Source: Streptomyces mangrovi
GTDB lineage: Bacteria; Actinomycetota; Actinomycetes; Streptomycetales; Streptomycetaceae
Length of the DNA: 64,000 nt
Assembly: GCF_900114215.1 (NCBI RefSeq)
Contig: NZ_FOSG01000004.1
Location: 248,001-312,000 of the forward strand
Direction: 5' to 3'
Position 1 is the first letter of the stretch; each line of letters starts with the position of its first letter. A program made the position numbers and the translations under genes. A model generated the notes under the pieces. It did no database searches. It saw only the letters and a program-made list of their open reading frames with translations, and was not told the DNA's origin. Positions 42,566 to 51,435 of this stretch are shown piece by piece.

Positions 42566-43266
42566 CCCCGGCTGCTCTGACGCGTGCTGGTGCGGGCGGC
42601 GCCGGCCGTTTGGCCGTCGAGGATGGCCAGCGCCTGCCGGAGGGCCGACCGCTGTGCGTCCGGGGTGCTTTCGGGCTGCTGGTACCAGCAGTCGGTGTCC
42701 AGCCAGTCGTCGACCCGGTGCCAGGTGGGGTCCAGACGGACCCGGCCGGGAAGCCACCGAGTGGGGCGGCGCTCCGCCGAATCGGCCGGCACGTCCTCCT
42801 CCGCCTGTCTGCGGGCCCGCTGCCAGGCGGAGTCCCAGTAGCAGGCGAGCAGCCAGTTGGTCCGGTCGACGAGTTCCTGTGCCATGGCGCGGTGGACGGC
42901 CGCCGTACTGCGCCAGCGGGCGACCATCTCGCCGTACCGCGCCAGTGCGGCGGGGGCCGGCCGGCCGCGTTCGGCGTACTGGATGACGACGCGTACCGAT
43001 TCGGCCTGGATACGTGCGCTCAGGCCGCGGTTGGCAGCCAGCATGCGTGCTCGCAGCCGTGAGTTGCCGCGGTCGGCCCGGGACCGGAGGCCCAGTACGT
43101 ACGGAGGCAGGGGCGGGTCCGGCGGAGCGTCTCCTGCCCGGGCCCCGGCCAGGACGGTCTCCAGGTCCGCGGCATCCCGTCTGCCGTGGTGGCGGGCGAG
43201 AGGCGCGGAGAGGAATCCGGTTCCCGTTCCGCGGACGCGGCCCGCTGTCCGGCCGGATTCGTTCAT
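42562..43266 (-). CDS. Uncharacterised helical protein, first gene of reverse operon
   Basis: This 234-residue soluble protein is rich in Arg and Trp. Helical segments include NSRLRARMLAANRGLSARIQ and MVARWRSTAAVHRAMAQELV, and an aromatic stretch contains WLLACYWDSAW and DDWLDTDCWYQQPE. No domain is recognised. It opens a three-gene, overlapping operon with the VWA-like lipoprotein and the four-TM protein and is divergent from the radical-SAM gene. The GGGAGG ribosome site is appropriate for ATG 43266. It probably is specific to this type of locus. Confidence 0.78.
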   Translation of the reverse strand: MNESGRTAGRVRGTGTGFLSAPLARHHGRRDAADLETVLAGARAGDAPPDPPLPPYVLGLRSRADRGNSRLRARMLAANRGLSARIQAESVRVVIQYAERGRPAPAALARYGEMVARWRSTAAVHRAMAQELVDRTNWLLACYWDSAWQRARRQAEEDVPADSAERRPTRWLPGRVRLDPTWHRVDDWLDTDCWYQQPESTPDAQRSALRQALAILDGQTAGAARTSTRQSSRG

Positions 43267-43505
43267 GGGAGAAACCTCCCTTCCATGCGGGGGAGTTCGG
43301 ATGAGATCCGTGGTGATGGGGGAGAGAGTAGCCCAGGGAAGACGGGGTGCGAGGGGAAAAGAAAGGCGGAACAGATCCTTCCAGGGGGTGTTCCCGGAAA
43401 ACGCCCGGACTTCGCCCGGGCGGCGCCCGGTTAACGGCATTACCGCGATTGCGGCAGGACGGCCGCGCCGTCGATACTCCTTTCCGAAGTGAGTGAGGAG
43501 ATGTG

Positions 43506-44186
43506 ATGGAGGCCAGGATCAGCGCGACGCATTTCCCTCTGGAGACCCTCGGCCCCGGGCGGCGCCTCGGTATTTGGTTCCAGGGGTGTTCGCTGGCTTG
43601 CGCGGGGTGCATGTCGCGGCACACCTGGGACGCGGACGGGGGGAGACCGAAGAGGATCTCCGACCTGCTGGAACTGTGGGAGGCGGCGCTCGGCGGAGGG
43701 GCCGAGGGGCTCACCGTCAGCGGAGGCGAGCCCCTGGAGCAGGCCGGCGCGCTGGCCGAACTGCTGGCGGGCGCCTCCCGCCTGCGGGAACCGGCCCGCC
43801 GGGAGAGGGATGGATCCGGGGACATGCCGGACCTGCTCGTCTACACCGGCTACGAGCCCGCGGAGCTGACGCCCGTCCACCGGCGCGCGCTGCGCCATGC
43901 CGACGCGCTGATCACCGGGCGGTACCGGGCCGGGCAGCCGACCCGGCTGGTCTGGCGGGGCTCGGCCAACCAGCGGCTGAGGCCGCTGACGCCGCTGGGG
44001 GAGGCGCGTTACGCGCCCCACCTGGCCAGGGAGGGCACCGGAGGAGGGCTCCAGGCGGTGGTGGACACCCGGGAGGGCCCCGGCGTGCGGATCTACGGGG
44101 TGCCGCTGAGAGGGGAACTGCGGAGAGTGGAGCGTGGTCTGAGGGAGGCCGGAGTGGTGCTCAGGAGGCCGAGTTGGCGGCCGTGA
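43506..44186 (+). CDS. Radical-SAM activase-like protein (4Fe-4S single cluster)
   Basis: This 226-residue protein is of the NrdG/PFL-activase class. The SAM-cluster motif CxxxCxxC is GCSLACAGCMSRHTWD (about residues 29-44), and the SAM-binding glycine motif is LTVSGGEPLEQ. The remainder is a short partial barrel as in other single-cluster activases, ending in VRIYGVPLRGEL. No glycyl-radical enzyme gene adjoins, so its partner is unknown. ATG 43506 has GAGGAG upstream; a GTG sits one codon earlier. Its 3' end overlaps the convergent macro-domain gene by 26 bp. Confidence 0.88.
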   Translation: MEARISATHFPLETLGPGRRLGIWFQGCSLACAGCMSRHTWDADGGRPKRISDLLELWEAALGGGAEGLTVSGGEPLEQAGALAELLAGASRLREPARRERDGSGDMPDLLVYTGYEPAELTPVHRRALRHADALITGRYRAGQPTRLVWRGSANQRLRPLTPLGEARYAPHLAREGTGGGLQAVVDTREGPGVRIYGVPLRGELRRVERGLREAGVVLRRPSWRP

Positions 44187-45360
44187 GCAGCCTGGCGTGC
44201 TCGGGCCGCGGGGTTGCCAGGCACACCGACCAGTCCGGGTCGCGCCGCAACTCCTCCCGCACCGCCCAGAGCAGCCAGCGTGCGGCGGTGCCGGCGGGCA
44301 GCCCGCCGCGCCCGGAGCCCAGCAGGGGGAAGCAGATGCTGGACAGGGGTAGGCCCAGGGTCTGGCGCTCCTGCCTGGCCAGCGCGAACGAGGCCCGTAC
44401 CGCCTCCGCGACCGTGGCGGGGGCGACATGGTAGTGATCGCTGCCCTCGACGGGCGTTGCCACGGCCGCGTGGTGGACGCGGCGTATCCCGCGCCGGGCG
44501 AGCGCGCCCGCCGAGGTGCCCACCACCGTGCCCGGCCGCACGGGCAGCCCGGTCCGGCCGTGTATCCGCAGCCATACGGCCAGTTCCCGGGTGAGGACGT
44601 CGTCCACGATCTCCCCGGAGGAGTCCCGGATCGCGGCGGCCCTGCGGAGCGCTCCGGACACCGTGGGCCGGAAGGTCTTCGACATCTCCAGATACACGTT
44701 CTCCGAGGAGACGAGGATGTCGATGTCGCCGACCAGTTCGATCGGGCTCGCCAGGACCGTGATCCGCTCCTTCGCGCCGCGCGGGAGACCGCGGGAGGGC
44801 GGCGGCTCGGGCGGCCGCGCACCGTCGGCCCCCGCCGCCGGTGCGGAGTCCGCCGCGGTGGCGGGCTCCGCGGGCCGGCCGGCCTCGCGGGCCAGGGCGA
44901 GCAGCGCCGACGCGATTTCCTCCACCACCTCGCGCTCCTGGCTCTTGCGGAAGCGCTCGGTGCTCACGCCGTAGACGGCCGCGGCGGCCTTCCTCCGGTC
45001 GGCCGCGGCCACGCCCCGGCGTTCGGCGAACAGGCCGAAGGAGTGCGCGGCGGCACGGGCCAGCGGATCGCATCCGGCGGTGTCGTGCAGCGGGCCTCCG
45101 CCCGCCAGTCGTCGAACGGCCGCGCCCAGCAGCCTTTCGACGCCCTCGAGTTCGTCGTCCGCCCCGGCGCAGAAGCCGGCCGCGACCGCGATCCGGCCCA
45201 GGGCCTGCCGGGGGCAGTGACGGAGTCGGGGCAGACCGCGCTGTCTGAGGTGCCTCAGTTCGTCGACCAGGTCCCGGTGCGGCGGCAGGGCGGGCGTGGG
45301 ATGCATGGGGTGCATGGTAATCCGGTCATGGAAACGAGGGGAGAGTGGATTCGAAAACAT
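44161..45360 (-). CDS. Macro-domain protein with N-terminal helical region
   Basis: In the protein (399 residues from ATG 45360) about residues 20-180 are helical and Ala/Arg-rich (LVDELRHLRQRGLPRLRHCP). Residues 200-395 form a macro-like ADP-ribose-binding domain: ILVSSENVYLEMSKTFRPTVSGALRRAAA in place of the usual NAAN loop, then the phosphate-binding loop CFPLLGSGRGGLPAG. Substitution of the canonical NxAN by SSEN makes de-ADP-ribosylation uncertain; it may bind rather than hydrolyse ADP-ribose. Alternative starts are ATG 45315 and 45306, without good ribosome sites. It is divergent from the kinase gene. Confidence 0.82.
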   Translation of the reverse strand: MFSNPLSPRFHDRITMHPMHPTPALPPHRDLVDELRHLRQRGLPRLRHCPRQALGRIAVAAGFCAGADDELEGVERLLGAAVRRLAGGGPLHDTAGCDPLARAAAHSFGLFAERRGVAAADRRKAAAAVYGVSTERFRKSQEREVVEEIASALLALAREAGRPAEPATAADSAPAAGADGARPPEPPPSRGLPRGAKERITVLASPIELVGDIDILVSSENVYLEMSKTFRPTVSGALRRAAAIRDSSGEIVDDVLTRELAVWLRIHGRTGLPVRPGTVVGTSAGALARRGIRRVHHAAVATPVEGSDHYHVAPATVAEAVRASFALARQERQTLGLPLSSICFPLLGSGRGGLPAGTAARWLLWAVREELRRDPDWSVCLATPRPEHARLLTAANSAS

Positions 45361-45490
45361 CTTCCCTTCATTTCCTTGGTTCGCACGCAATTCGAAAAGG
45401 AGTGCAGAGGGCCGGGCTCCTCGTATACGCTCTGGCCTCCCGTGTCGGTCGGCGACCGCTGGGCGGGCGCAATTCCCGGAGGGGCGGACG

Positions 45491-47812
45491 GTGTCGACGA
45501 CTCTTCCCACTGATTTCCTGCCTCCCGAGAGCGGCGGTGTCACCGATGCCCGCCTGGTCGAGACCAGGGAGGTCACCGCTGCCGTTCCACCGGGGCTGGC
45601 ACGCAGATTCGTTCTGCTGCGGGTTCTCCGGGAGGCGGAGGCGGCTTCTCAGGCCGTGGTGCTGCGGGTGCGGGATCTGGAGAGCGAAACGCCCGATGTG
45701 CCGCTGGTGCTCAAGTGGTACCACCGCATGCACGCGCCCGACCGGGAGGTGAGCCGGGTGCTGCGGGAGGAGGAGGGACCGCACCTCGAAAGGGTTCTGG
45801 AGACCGGGAAGAGCGACGGGCACCCGTACCAGCTCTGCCGTTCGCACGGCGAGAGCCACCTCGGCGACCACCAGCGGCAGCACCCCGGCGCCGCGCCCGC
45901 CCGCCGACTGGTGCGGTTCGTGCGCCAGTTGCACGCCGCCGTGTCGTTCCTGCACGAGCACGAGATCGTGCACCGGGACATCACTCCGGACAACATCATG
46001 GTCGAGGCCCGCGCGGACACCGCCGAGATCGTGCTGATCGACTTCGGGGCGGCCGTGCACCGGCCCGACGACGAGGTAAGGCGGTTCGACTGGAGGGGCA
46101 AGCCGCTCTACCTCGCCCCGGAGGCGGGGTCGCGGCTCCAGAGCGTCTCGGAGGCCATGGACTGGTGGTCGGTGGGCATGGTCACCGCGCAACTCGCACT
46201 GGGCCGGCACCCGATGGACGAACGCGAGGACGAGGCGGTACTCAACGCGCTCGCCACTCGCGACCCCGACCTGAGCGGAATCGGCGACCGGCGCGTCCGC
46301 ATGCTCTGCGAAGGGCTGCTGACCCGTGATCCGGAACACCGCTGGGGGGCCGTGGAGGTGGCGGACTGGCTGGCCGGCGGATCACCGGCGACCGCGCCAC
46401 GCGGCTTCGGCGATCCGTCCGCACCCCGGCCCGAGCCCGCGATCCGCCCCTTCGCCTTCGCCGGTGAGGAGTTCACCCGGAGAGAGGACCTGGCCCGGGC
46501 ACTCGACCACTACCACGAGGCCGCCCGCCGGATGCTGGCCGAACCGGAGAGCCGCGCGGCACTGGCGCGGTGGCTGGGGCAGTTCGAGACCACCCGCGCG
46601 CACGACTCCGGACGGAGCACCCTCGCGGCGCTGCGGGAGGGGCTGGCCGCCGGCCCGCCCGCACCCGAGCTCGTCGTCCGTCTGATCAACTGGCTGGGGC
46701 CCCGGCTCGAGGCCACCTGCTGGGGCATGCCGATGACCGCCCGCGGCATACGGGAGCTGAGCGCACTGGCCCAGCAGGGCGACTCCGGCGCCCTGGAGCT
46801 GGTCGAGCACCTGCGCGGTCACCCGGAAATCCTGACCGCCCTGGCCGAACGCCCCTTCGGCCAGGGCCTGGACGCGGTCGCCGAACGCTGGCCGGCCCAT
46901 CGGCGCCGCTGGCCGCACCTGGTCCGGGAGATCCGCCGCAACCAGGACATCGCCCGCCTGCGCGGGGTCCGGCACGTCCTGACGCAGACGGCCGCCCTCG
47001 ACGCCAGGCTCCTGGAACTCGCCCGCGAGCCCGACCGGACGGCCACCCGGCTGGCCACCGAGACCCTGACACTGCGGGACGGCCTCCCGGCGGCCGTGCC
47101 CTGGTTCCACTGGCTGCTGACCGTCCCCGACGACCCCCTGCGGCTGCTCGCCGCCCAACTCCTCGCGCCGTCGGCCGTCCGGGAGGCGAACGTCCGTCAT
47201 GCGCGGTTTTTGGAGGAGGAGGCCGAGCGGCTGATGGCGGAGGACCAGGACGGGGTGATCGCCGTCATGCGGCGTCTGGACCGGCTGCCCACCCTGGGCT
47301 GGGCGCTGATGGGAGCGACGGTGCTCACCGCCCCCTGGTGCTTCCTCATCGGACTGGCGGACGTACTCGGCCGGGCTCCGCAGGAGGCGGTCGTCATCGG
47401 CTGGCTCCTCGCGCTTCCCGGGACGGCGGCCGTCTTCGCCGCGGAACTGCTCACCGCGACATACATCGGCCCGCCCGCCTACCACCCCCGCCGGTCCCTG
47501 GCCGGCCTGCTCATCCGCACCGCCGAGCGGCCCGCGACCGCGGCCCTCGGCGGATGGCGCGCCCGCCTCCTGGCCGCACTGTGCCTGGTCGCGCTCTTCC
47601 TGCTCGGGTTCGAGGCGCTCACCGCCGTGCCGTGGCTCTGGCCGGCGGTGACGGTGGCGGCACTCGCCGGCTGGAGCCTGTACCGGTGCCATCGGTGGCG
47701 CGTGGAGAGACGGGAGCGCCGGAGCCGCGCGACCCCGGGGCCTCGCACGCCGGGCCGGAGAGGAACGGCCGGCACGGCACACACGACACGTACGACAGGA
47801 GCCGATATATGA
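45491..47812 (+). CDS. Membrane Ser/Thr protein kinase of conflict locus
   Basis: The 773-residue Hanks-type kinase has its domain at about residues 30-300. The ATP-binding Lys is in PLVLKWYHRM, the catalytic loop is HRDITPDNIMV, the metal-binding IDFGAAVHRP follows, then LYLAPEAGS. The Gly-rich loop is weak. A helical middle region (about 330-620) is followed by three transmembrane segments near 602-628, 640-662 and 690-735. It starts at GTG 45491 with GGAGGGGCGG upstream. ATGA overlap links it to the helical protein gene; a FHA-domain gene ends the operon, the classic reader of kinase-made phosphothreonine. Confidence 0.9.
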   Translation: MSTTLPTDFLPPESGGVTDARLVETREVTAAVPPGLARRFVLLRVLREAEAASQAVVLRVRDLESETPDVPLVLKWYHRMHAPDREVSRVLREEEGPHLERVLETGKSDGHPYQLCRSHGESHLGDHQRQHPGAAPARRLVRFVRQLHAAVSFLHEHEIVHRDITPDNIMVEARADTAEIVLIDFGAAVHRPDDEVRRFDWRGKPLYLAPEAGSRLQSVSEAMDWWSVGMVTAQLALGRHPMDEREDEAVLNALATRDPDLSGIGDRRVRMLCEGLLTRDPEHRWGAVEVADWLAGGSPATAPRGFGDPSAPRPEPAIRPFAFAGEEFTRREDLARALDHYHEAARRMLAEPESRAALARWLGQFETTRAHDSGRSTLAALREGLAAGPPAPELVVRLINWLGPRLEATCWGMPMTARGIRELSALAQQGDSGALELVEHLRGHPEILTALAERPFGQGLDAVAERWPAHRRRWPHLVREIRRNQDIARLRGVRHVLTQTAALDARLLELAREPDRTATRLATETLTLRDGLPAAVPWFHWLLTVPDDPLRLLAAQLLAPSAVREANVRHARFLEEEAERLMAEDQDGVIAVMRRLDRLPTLGWALMGATVLTAPWCFLIGLADVLGRAPQEAVVIGWLLALPGTAAVFAAELLTATYIGPPAYHPRRSLAGLLIRTAERPATAALGGWRARLLAALCLVALFLLGFEALTAVPWLWPAVTVAALAGWSLYRCHRWRVERRERRSRATPGPRTPGRRGTAGTAHTTRTTGADI

Positions 47813-49407
47813 GCGCGGGTCTCGCCCTGCCCATGGTGGACCTCGTGGCGCCCGGTGCGGCCTTCGCCCCGCCACCGCCGGTGGAACTGGGCGCCACCCC
47901 CCACACCGGGGCGATCCATCCGAACGGTACGGCCGGCGAGGTCTCCGCGCAGCTGGCGGAAGCGGCCGGGGAGGCCCTGCACCAGGCGGCCGACGCGGCC
48001 CTGACCGTACTCGGCACGCTCAGCGGAGCGCTGCTGGCCGGACGCGCCGCACTCGCGACCACCCGGGTGCTGGCCTCCGCCGCGGTACGGGCCGCCGGGG
48101 AACAGCGCTGCCTGGAGCGCCAGGAGGAATTCTCCGCGCTGGCCGCGCAGCAGTGGCGGGACGCGGCGTTCGCCGCCGCCCGGGCCAACGCCCGCAGGAC
48201 CGCACTGCTGGCCCGTGCCTCACGGGCCGCCCGAACCGCGCCGGGCGACCCTCCGCCGCGTCCCGGCCTGCCGCCGCCGCTGGACCCGGCCGGCTCTGCC
48301 CTCGGCGACTTCCGCGGCGAACTGGCCCGGTTCGAGGTGGCGCTGGAGAGCGCCGAGGCGGCGCAGGAGACATGGGAGGCCGAAGCGCTCACGGCCTCGC
48401 TGTGCCGTGCGGACGGCGCGGACGACTGGCAGGACGCCATGCGGGCCCGCCGGGACGCCATGCTGCGGGAGCACCGCGAACGTGCCGCTGCGGCCGGCCG
48501 GCGGGACTCGCCGCCCCCGGTGCCCCGGTCCGCCCCGCCCGGTGACGGGGCGGACACGGCGGCCTTCCGGGAGCGGGGCGCCGACATCCTGGCCGCCCTG
48601 GACCCGCGGGCCGATCCACGGATCGCCGAACTGGCCGCGGAGGCGGTGGGGAACGCCACCCGCCACGCCGCCGCCAACCCGCGCCGCGCCCGCCTCCATC
48701 TCAAGGAGGCCCGCAGGTTCGCCGAACGCGCGAACGGAAAGGCCCGGCAGCGGCGGCAGGACGAGGAACGCGCGGCCCTGCAGCTCGACTTCCTGACCGC
48801 GCCCCTGCCCGAGGACCCGGAACTGCCCGGCCACGATCCGGAAGCGGAGGACGCCCTGCGAGGCTTCCTGGAAGAGGGCGTCCCGCTCAGTCCCCGGCAG
48901 CAGGAGAGGGTGCGGCAGCGGGTCGAGGAGCGGCACAGCGCCCTCGAAGCCCTCTACGTACGCGCCCAGTGCGCCGACGTCCTGGCCCGGCTGGCCCGGG
49001 ACACGGGCGAGGCCGTCCACGTCGACCGTCTGGAGAACGGCGGTATGAGGCTGGAGTGGACCCCCGGAGACTGGGACCCGGAACACTGGCTGAGGGCGAC
49101 CCTGACGGGAGACGCCTTCCGCGTCGTCACCATGCGCACCGAGACGGGCGCGGAACGGCTTCCCGAGGAGAAGGCCCTGGACGATCTCCGGTGCGCCCAG
49201 GCCCAGGAGCAGCTGGCCCGGTTCCGGGAACTGGCTCAGGACCTCGGCCTCACCGTGCGGTTCGAGATGGAGCGCACCCACGGCGTGGTGGCCGGCACCC
49301 CGGCGGGGCAGGGCGCCGCGGCCGCCGGCCGCTCCGGCACGCGCGCCCGTCCCGACGAGCGCACCCGCCCCGGGCACCGGACGGTCGACGGCGACGGCCG
49401 GCACTGA
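47809..49407 (+). CDS. Helical/coiled-coil protein between kinase and AAA+ genes
   Basis: In this 532-residue protein long Ala/Arg/Glu-rich helices predominate. They lie at about residues 45-160 (QLAEAAGEALHQAADAALTV), 165-230, 260-330 and 360-415, the last containing PLSPRQQERVRQRVEERHSALEAL. A small C-terminal module (about 415-500, VHVDRLENGGMRLEWTPGDW) is beta-rich. No catalytic motif. It is coupled to the kinase gene by ATGA, with a 33-bp gap before the AAA+ gene. Its coiled-coil character suggests a structural or adaptor component that the ClpB-like ATPase might remodel. Confidence 0.8.
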   Translation: MSAGLALPMVDLVAPGAAFAPPPPVELGATPHTGAIHPNGTAGEVSAQLAEAAGEALHQAADAALTVLGTLSGALLAGRAALATTRVLASAAVRAAGEQRCLERQEEFSALAAQQWRDAAFAAARANARRTALLARASRAARTAPGDPPPRPGLPPPLDPAGSALGDFRGELARFEVALESAEAAQETWEAEALTASLCRADGADDWQDAMRARRDAMLREHRERAAAAGRRDSPPPVPRSAPPGDGADTAAFRERGADILAALDPRADPRIAELAAEAVGNATRHAAANPRRARLHLKEARRFAERANGKARQRRQDEERAALQLDFLTAPLPEDPELPGHDPEAEDALRGFLEEGVPLSPRQQERVRQRVEERHSALEALYVRAQCADVLARLARDTGEAVHVDRLENGGMRLEWTPGDWDPEHWLRATLTGDAFRVVTMRTETGAERLPEEKALDDLRCAQAQEQLARFRELAQDLGLTVRFEMERTHGVVAGTPAGQGAAAAGRSGTRARPDERTRPGHRTVDGDGRH

Positions 49408-49440
49408 CCACTTGCGCCCCGACCCCCGGAAGGACTCGCG

Positions 49441-51435
49441 ATGGGATCCGCGCAACTGCACAAGGGCGACCGGCACCCGCTGTTCGTCGAGGAACTGACC
49501 GGCACACTCAGCGTGCACGCGCAGTACGTGCTGCACGGCAACATCCACGACCTCCATCTGGTGCACAGGAACGGCCGGGACCACCACCGCCCGCTCCTGG
49601 AGGTGCTGTGGAACCCGCTGCACCGGCTGGGCTACCAGGTACTGGTGGCCTGCGACCAGATCCACGGCTTCCGCCTGATGTACGCGGACCCCGAGGTGGC
49701 GGAGGCGGCGCGGACCCTGCTGCAGCCCTGCGAGTTCCCCGGCGCGAACCCCGCTCAGCAGCGGAAGGCGACCGAGCAGTTGCGGGAGATCGCCTCGGGC
49801 TGGGCGGAGAAGCGCGGCAAGGCCCGTCCCGACCACGTCGAACTGCCGCCGCTGCGCGTGGTGCTGGTGGTCGAGCACGCCTCACGTCTGGTACAGGACG
49901 TCACTCGGCTCACCGCCGACGAACGGGACTTCTTCCTGGCCTGCCTGCAACTGGCCGACCGGGCGCGGCCGGTGCCGAGGCCGGGGGCCGTCCCCGGGGA
50001 CCGGCCCGCCACCGCTGTGTTCAACCCGGTGATCTGGCTGGCCGAGGGGGAACGGGACCTTCCCGGCTGGCTGGTAGCCGGCAGCGAACGGATCCGCGCG
50101 GTGGCCGTCCCGGAACCCGACGCGGACGAGCGGCTGCGGATGGCCCGCCGACTCCTGCAGGACGACCGGGAGCGGACTGCCCCCACCTCGTTCCGGGCCG
50201 ACGTGCCGACCCCGAAGGACGAGGAGGCCGTGGGGGCCTTCGCCCGGGCGGCCACGGGCATGACGCTGATGGCCATGCGCGAGAGCGCCGGCCTGGCGGC
50301 GGCGCGCGGCATCCCCTTCGGCTCGATGCCCGACGCGGTCCGGATCTACCGGCTCGGAGTGGAGAAGAACCCCTGGAGCCGCCAGGAGATCCGGCAGCGC
50401 GTCCTGAAGGGGGAGGACCCGGACGAGGAGAGGTCCGTCTCCCGGCGGGTGCTCGGCCAGGAGGCCGCCGTGTCGATGACCCTGGACATCCTCAAACGCG
50501 CCGCGCTGGGGCTCTCCGGCGCCCAGGCGACCAGCCCCGGGCACCGTCCTCGCGGAGTGCTCTTCTTCGCGGGCCCCACGGGCACGGGCAAGACCGAACT
50601 GGCCAAGGCCGTCGCCTCCGTCCTCTTCGACAGCGACCAGGCGTACCTGCGCTTCGACATGAGCGAGTTCTCCTCCGCGCACGCCGCCGACCGGCTCGTC
50701 GGAGCGCCGCCGGGGTACGTCGGATACGAGGCGGGCGGAGAACTGACGGCGGCGGTGCGGCAGAACCCGTTCCGCGTCATCCTCTTCGACGAGATCGAGA
50801 AGGCGGACAAGGGCGTGCTCGACAAGTTCCTCCAGGTCCTGGAGGACGGCCGGCTCACGGACGGCCAGGGCGTCACCACCTACTTCAGCGAGTGCGTCCT
50901 GATCTTCACCTCCAACCTGGGTGTGCAGCGCACCGATCCGGAGACCCAGGCACGGCAGTGGATCGTCACCCCCGGCACGCCCTACCCGGAACTCGAGGCG
51001 ACGGTCAGGAAGAACGTCAAGGAGCACTTCGAGCAGGTCATCGGCCGTCCGGAGCTGATGAACCGCATCGGCGGCAACGTGGTCGTCTTCAACTTCATCT
51101 CACCCGAGGTGGCGGAGAAGATCTTCGACCTGCAGACGCGGAACATCCGGCGGCAGCTGGCAGCCGGGCACCGCGTCGACCTCGTACTCACGGACGACGC
51201 GCGCGCCACCCTCCTCGGCCACTGCACGGCGGACCAGTGGAACGGAGGACGGGGCATCGGCATGGTGCTGGAGACCCATCTGATCAACCCGCTGGCCCGG
51301 GTCCTGTTCGCCGCGCCCGACCTCGCTCCGGGCACGACCGTCCTGGTCTCCGGCGTCAAGCAGGCCGCGGACGGCCGCGTCGAACTCGTCGTCGACTTCG
51401 AGAAGGGGGCGGCGGGCGTTGGGCGTTCACTCTGA
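49441..51435 (+). CDS. ClpB/ClpA-like AAA+ ATPase with degenerate N-terminal ATPase half
   Basis: In the 664-residue protein the C-terminal half (about 340-640) is an active Clp-type AAA+ module: Walker A FAGPTGTGKTE (about 376-386), pore loop GAPPGYVGYEAGG, Walker B VILFDEIEKA, sensor 1 LIFTSNLG and sensor 2 GGRGIGM. The N-terminal 330 residues resemble another AAA domain that lost Walker A but kept a Walker-B-like LRVVLVVEHAS and IWLAEGERDLP. The unfoldase half suggests disassembly or threading of a protein partner. No ClpP-docking loop is evident. It overlaps the FHA gene by 17 bp. Confidence 0.9.
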   Translation: MGSAQLHKGDRHPLFVEELTGTLSVHAQYVLHGNIHDLHLVHRNGRDHHRPLLEVLWNPLHRLGYQVLVACDQIHGFRLMYADPEVAEAARTLLQPCEFPGANPAQQRKATEQLREIASGWAEKRGKARPDHVELPPLRVVLVVEHASRLVQDVTRLTADERDFFLACLQLADRARPVPRPGAVPGDRPATAVFNPVIWLAEGERDLPGWLVAGSERIRAVAVPEPDADERLRMARRLLQDDRERTAPTSFRADVPTPKDEEAVGAFARAATGMTLMAMRESAGLAAARGIPFGSMPDAVRIYRLGVEKNPWSRQEIRQRVLKGEDPDEERSVSRRVLGQEAAVSMTLDILKRAALGLSGAQATSPGHRPRGVLFFAGPTGTGKTELAKAVASVLFDSDQAYLRFDMSEFSSAHAADRLVGAPPGYVGYEAGGELTAAVRQNPFRVILFDEIEKADKGVLDKFLQVLEDGRLTDGQGVTTYFSECVLIFTSNLGVQRTDPETQARQWIVTPGTPYPELEATVRKNVKEHFEQVIGRPELMNRIGGNVVVFNFISPEVAEKIFDLQTRNIRRQLAAGHRVDLVLTDDARATLLGHCTADQWNGGRGIGMVLETHLINPLARVLFAAPDLAPGTTVLVSGVKQAADGRVELVVDFEKGAAGVGRSL

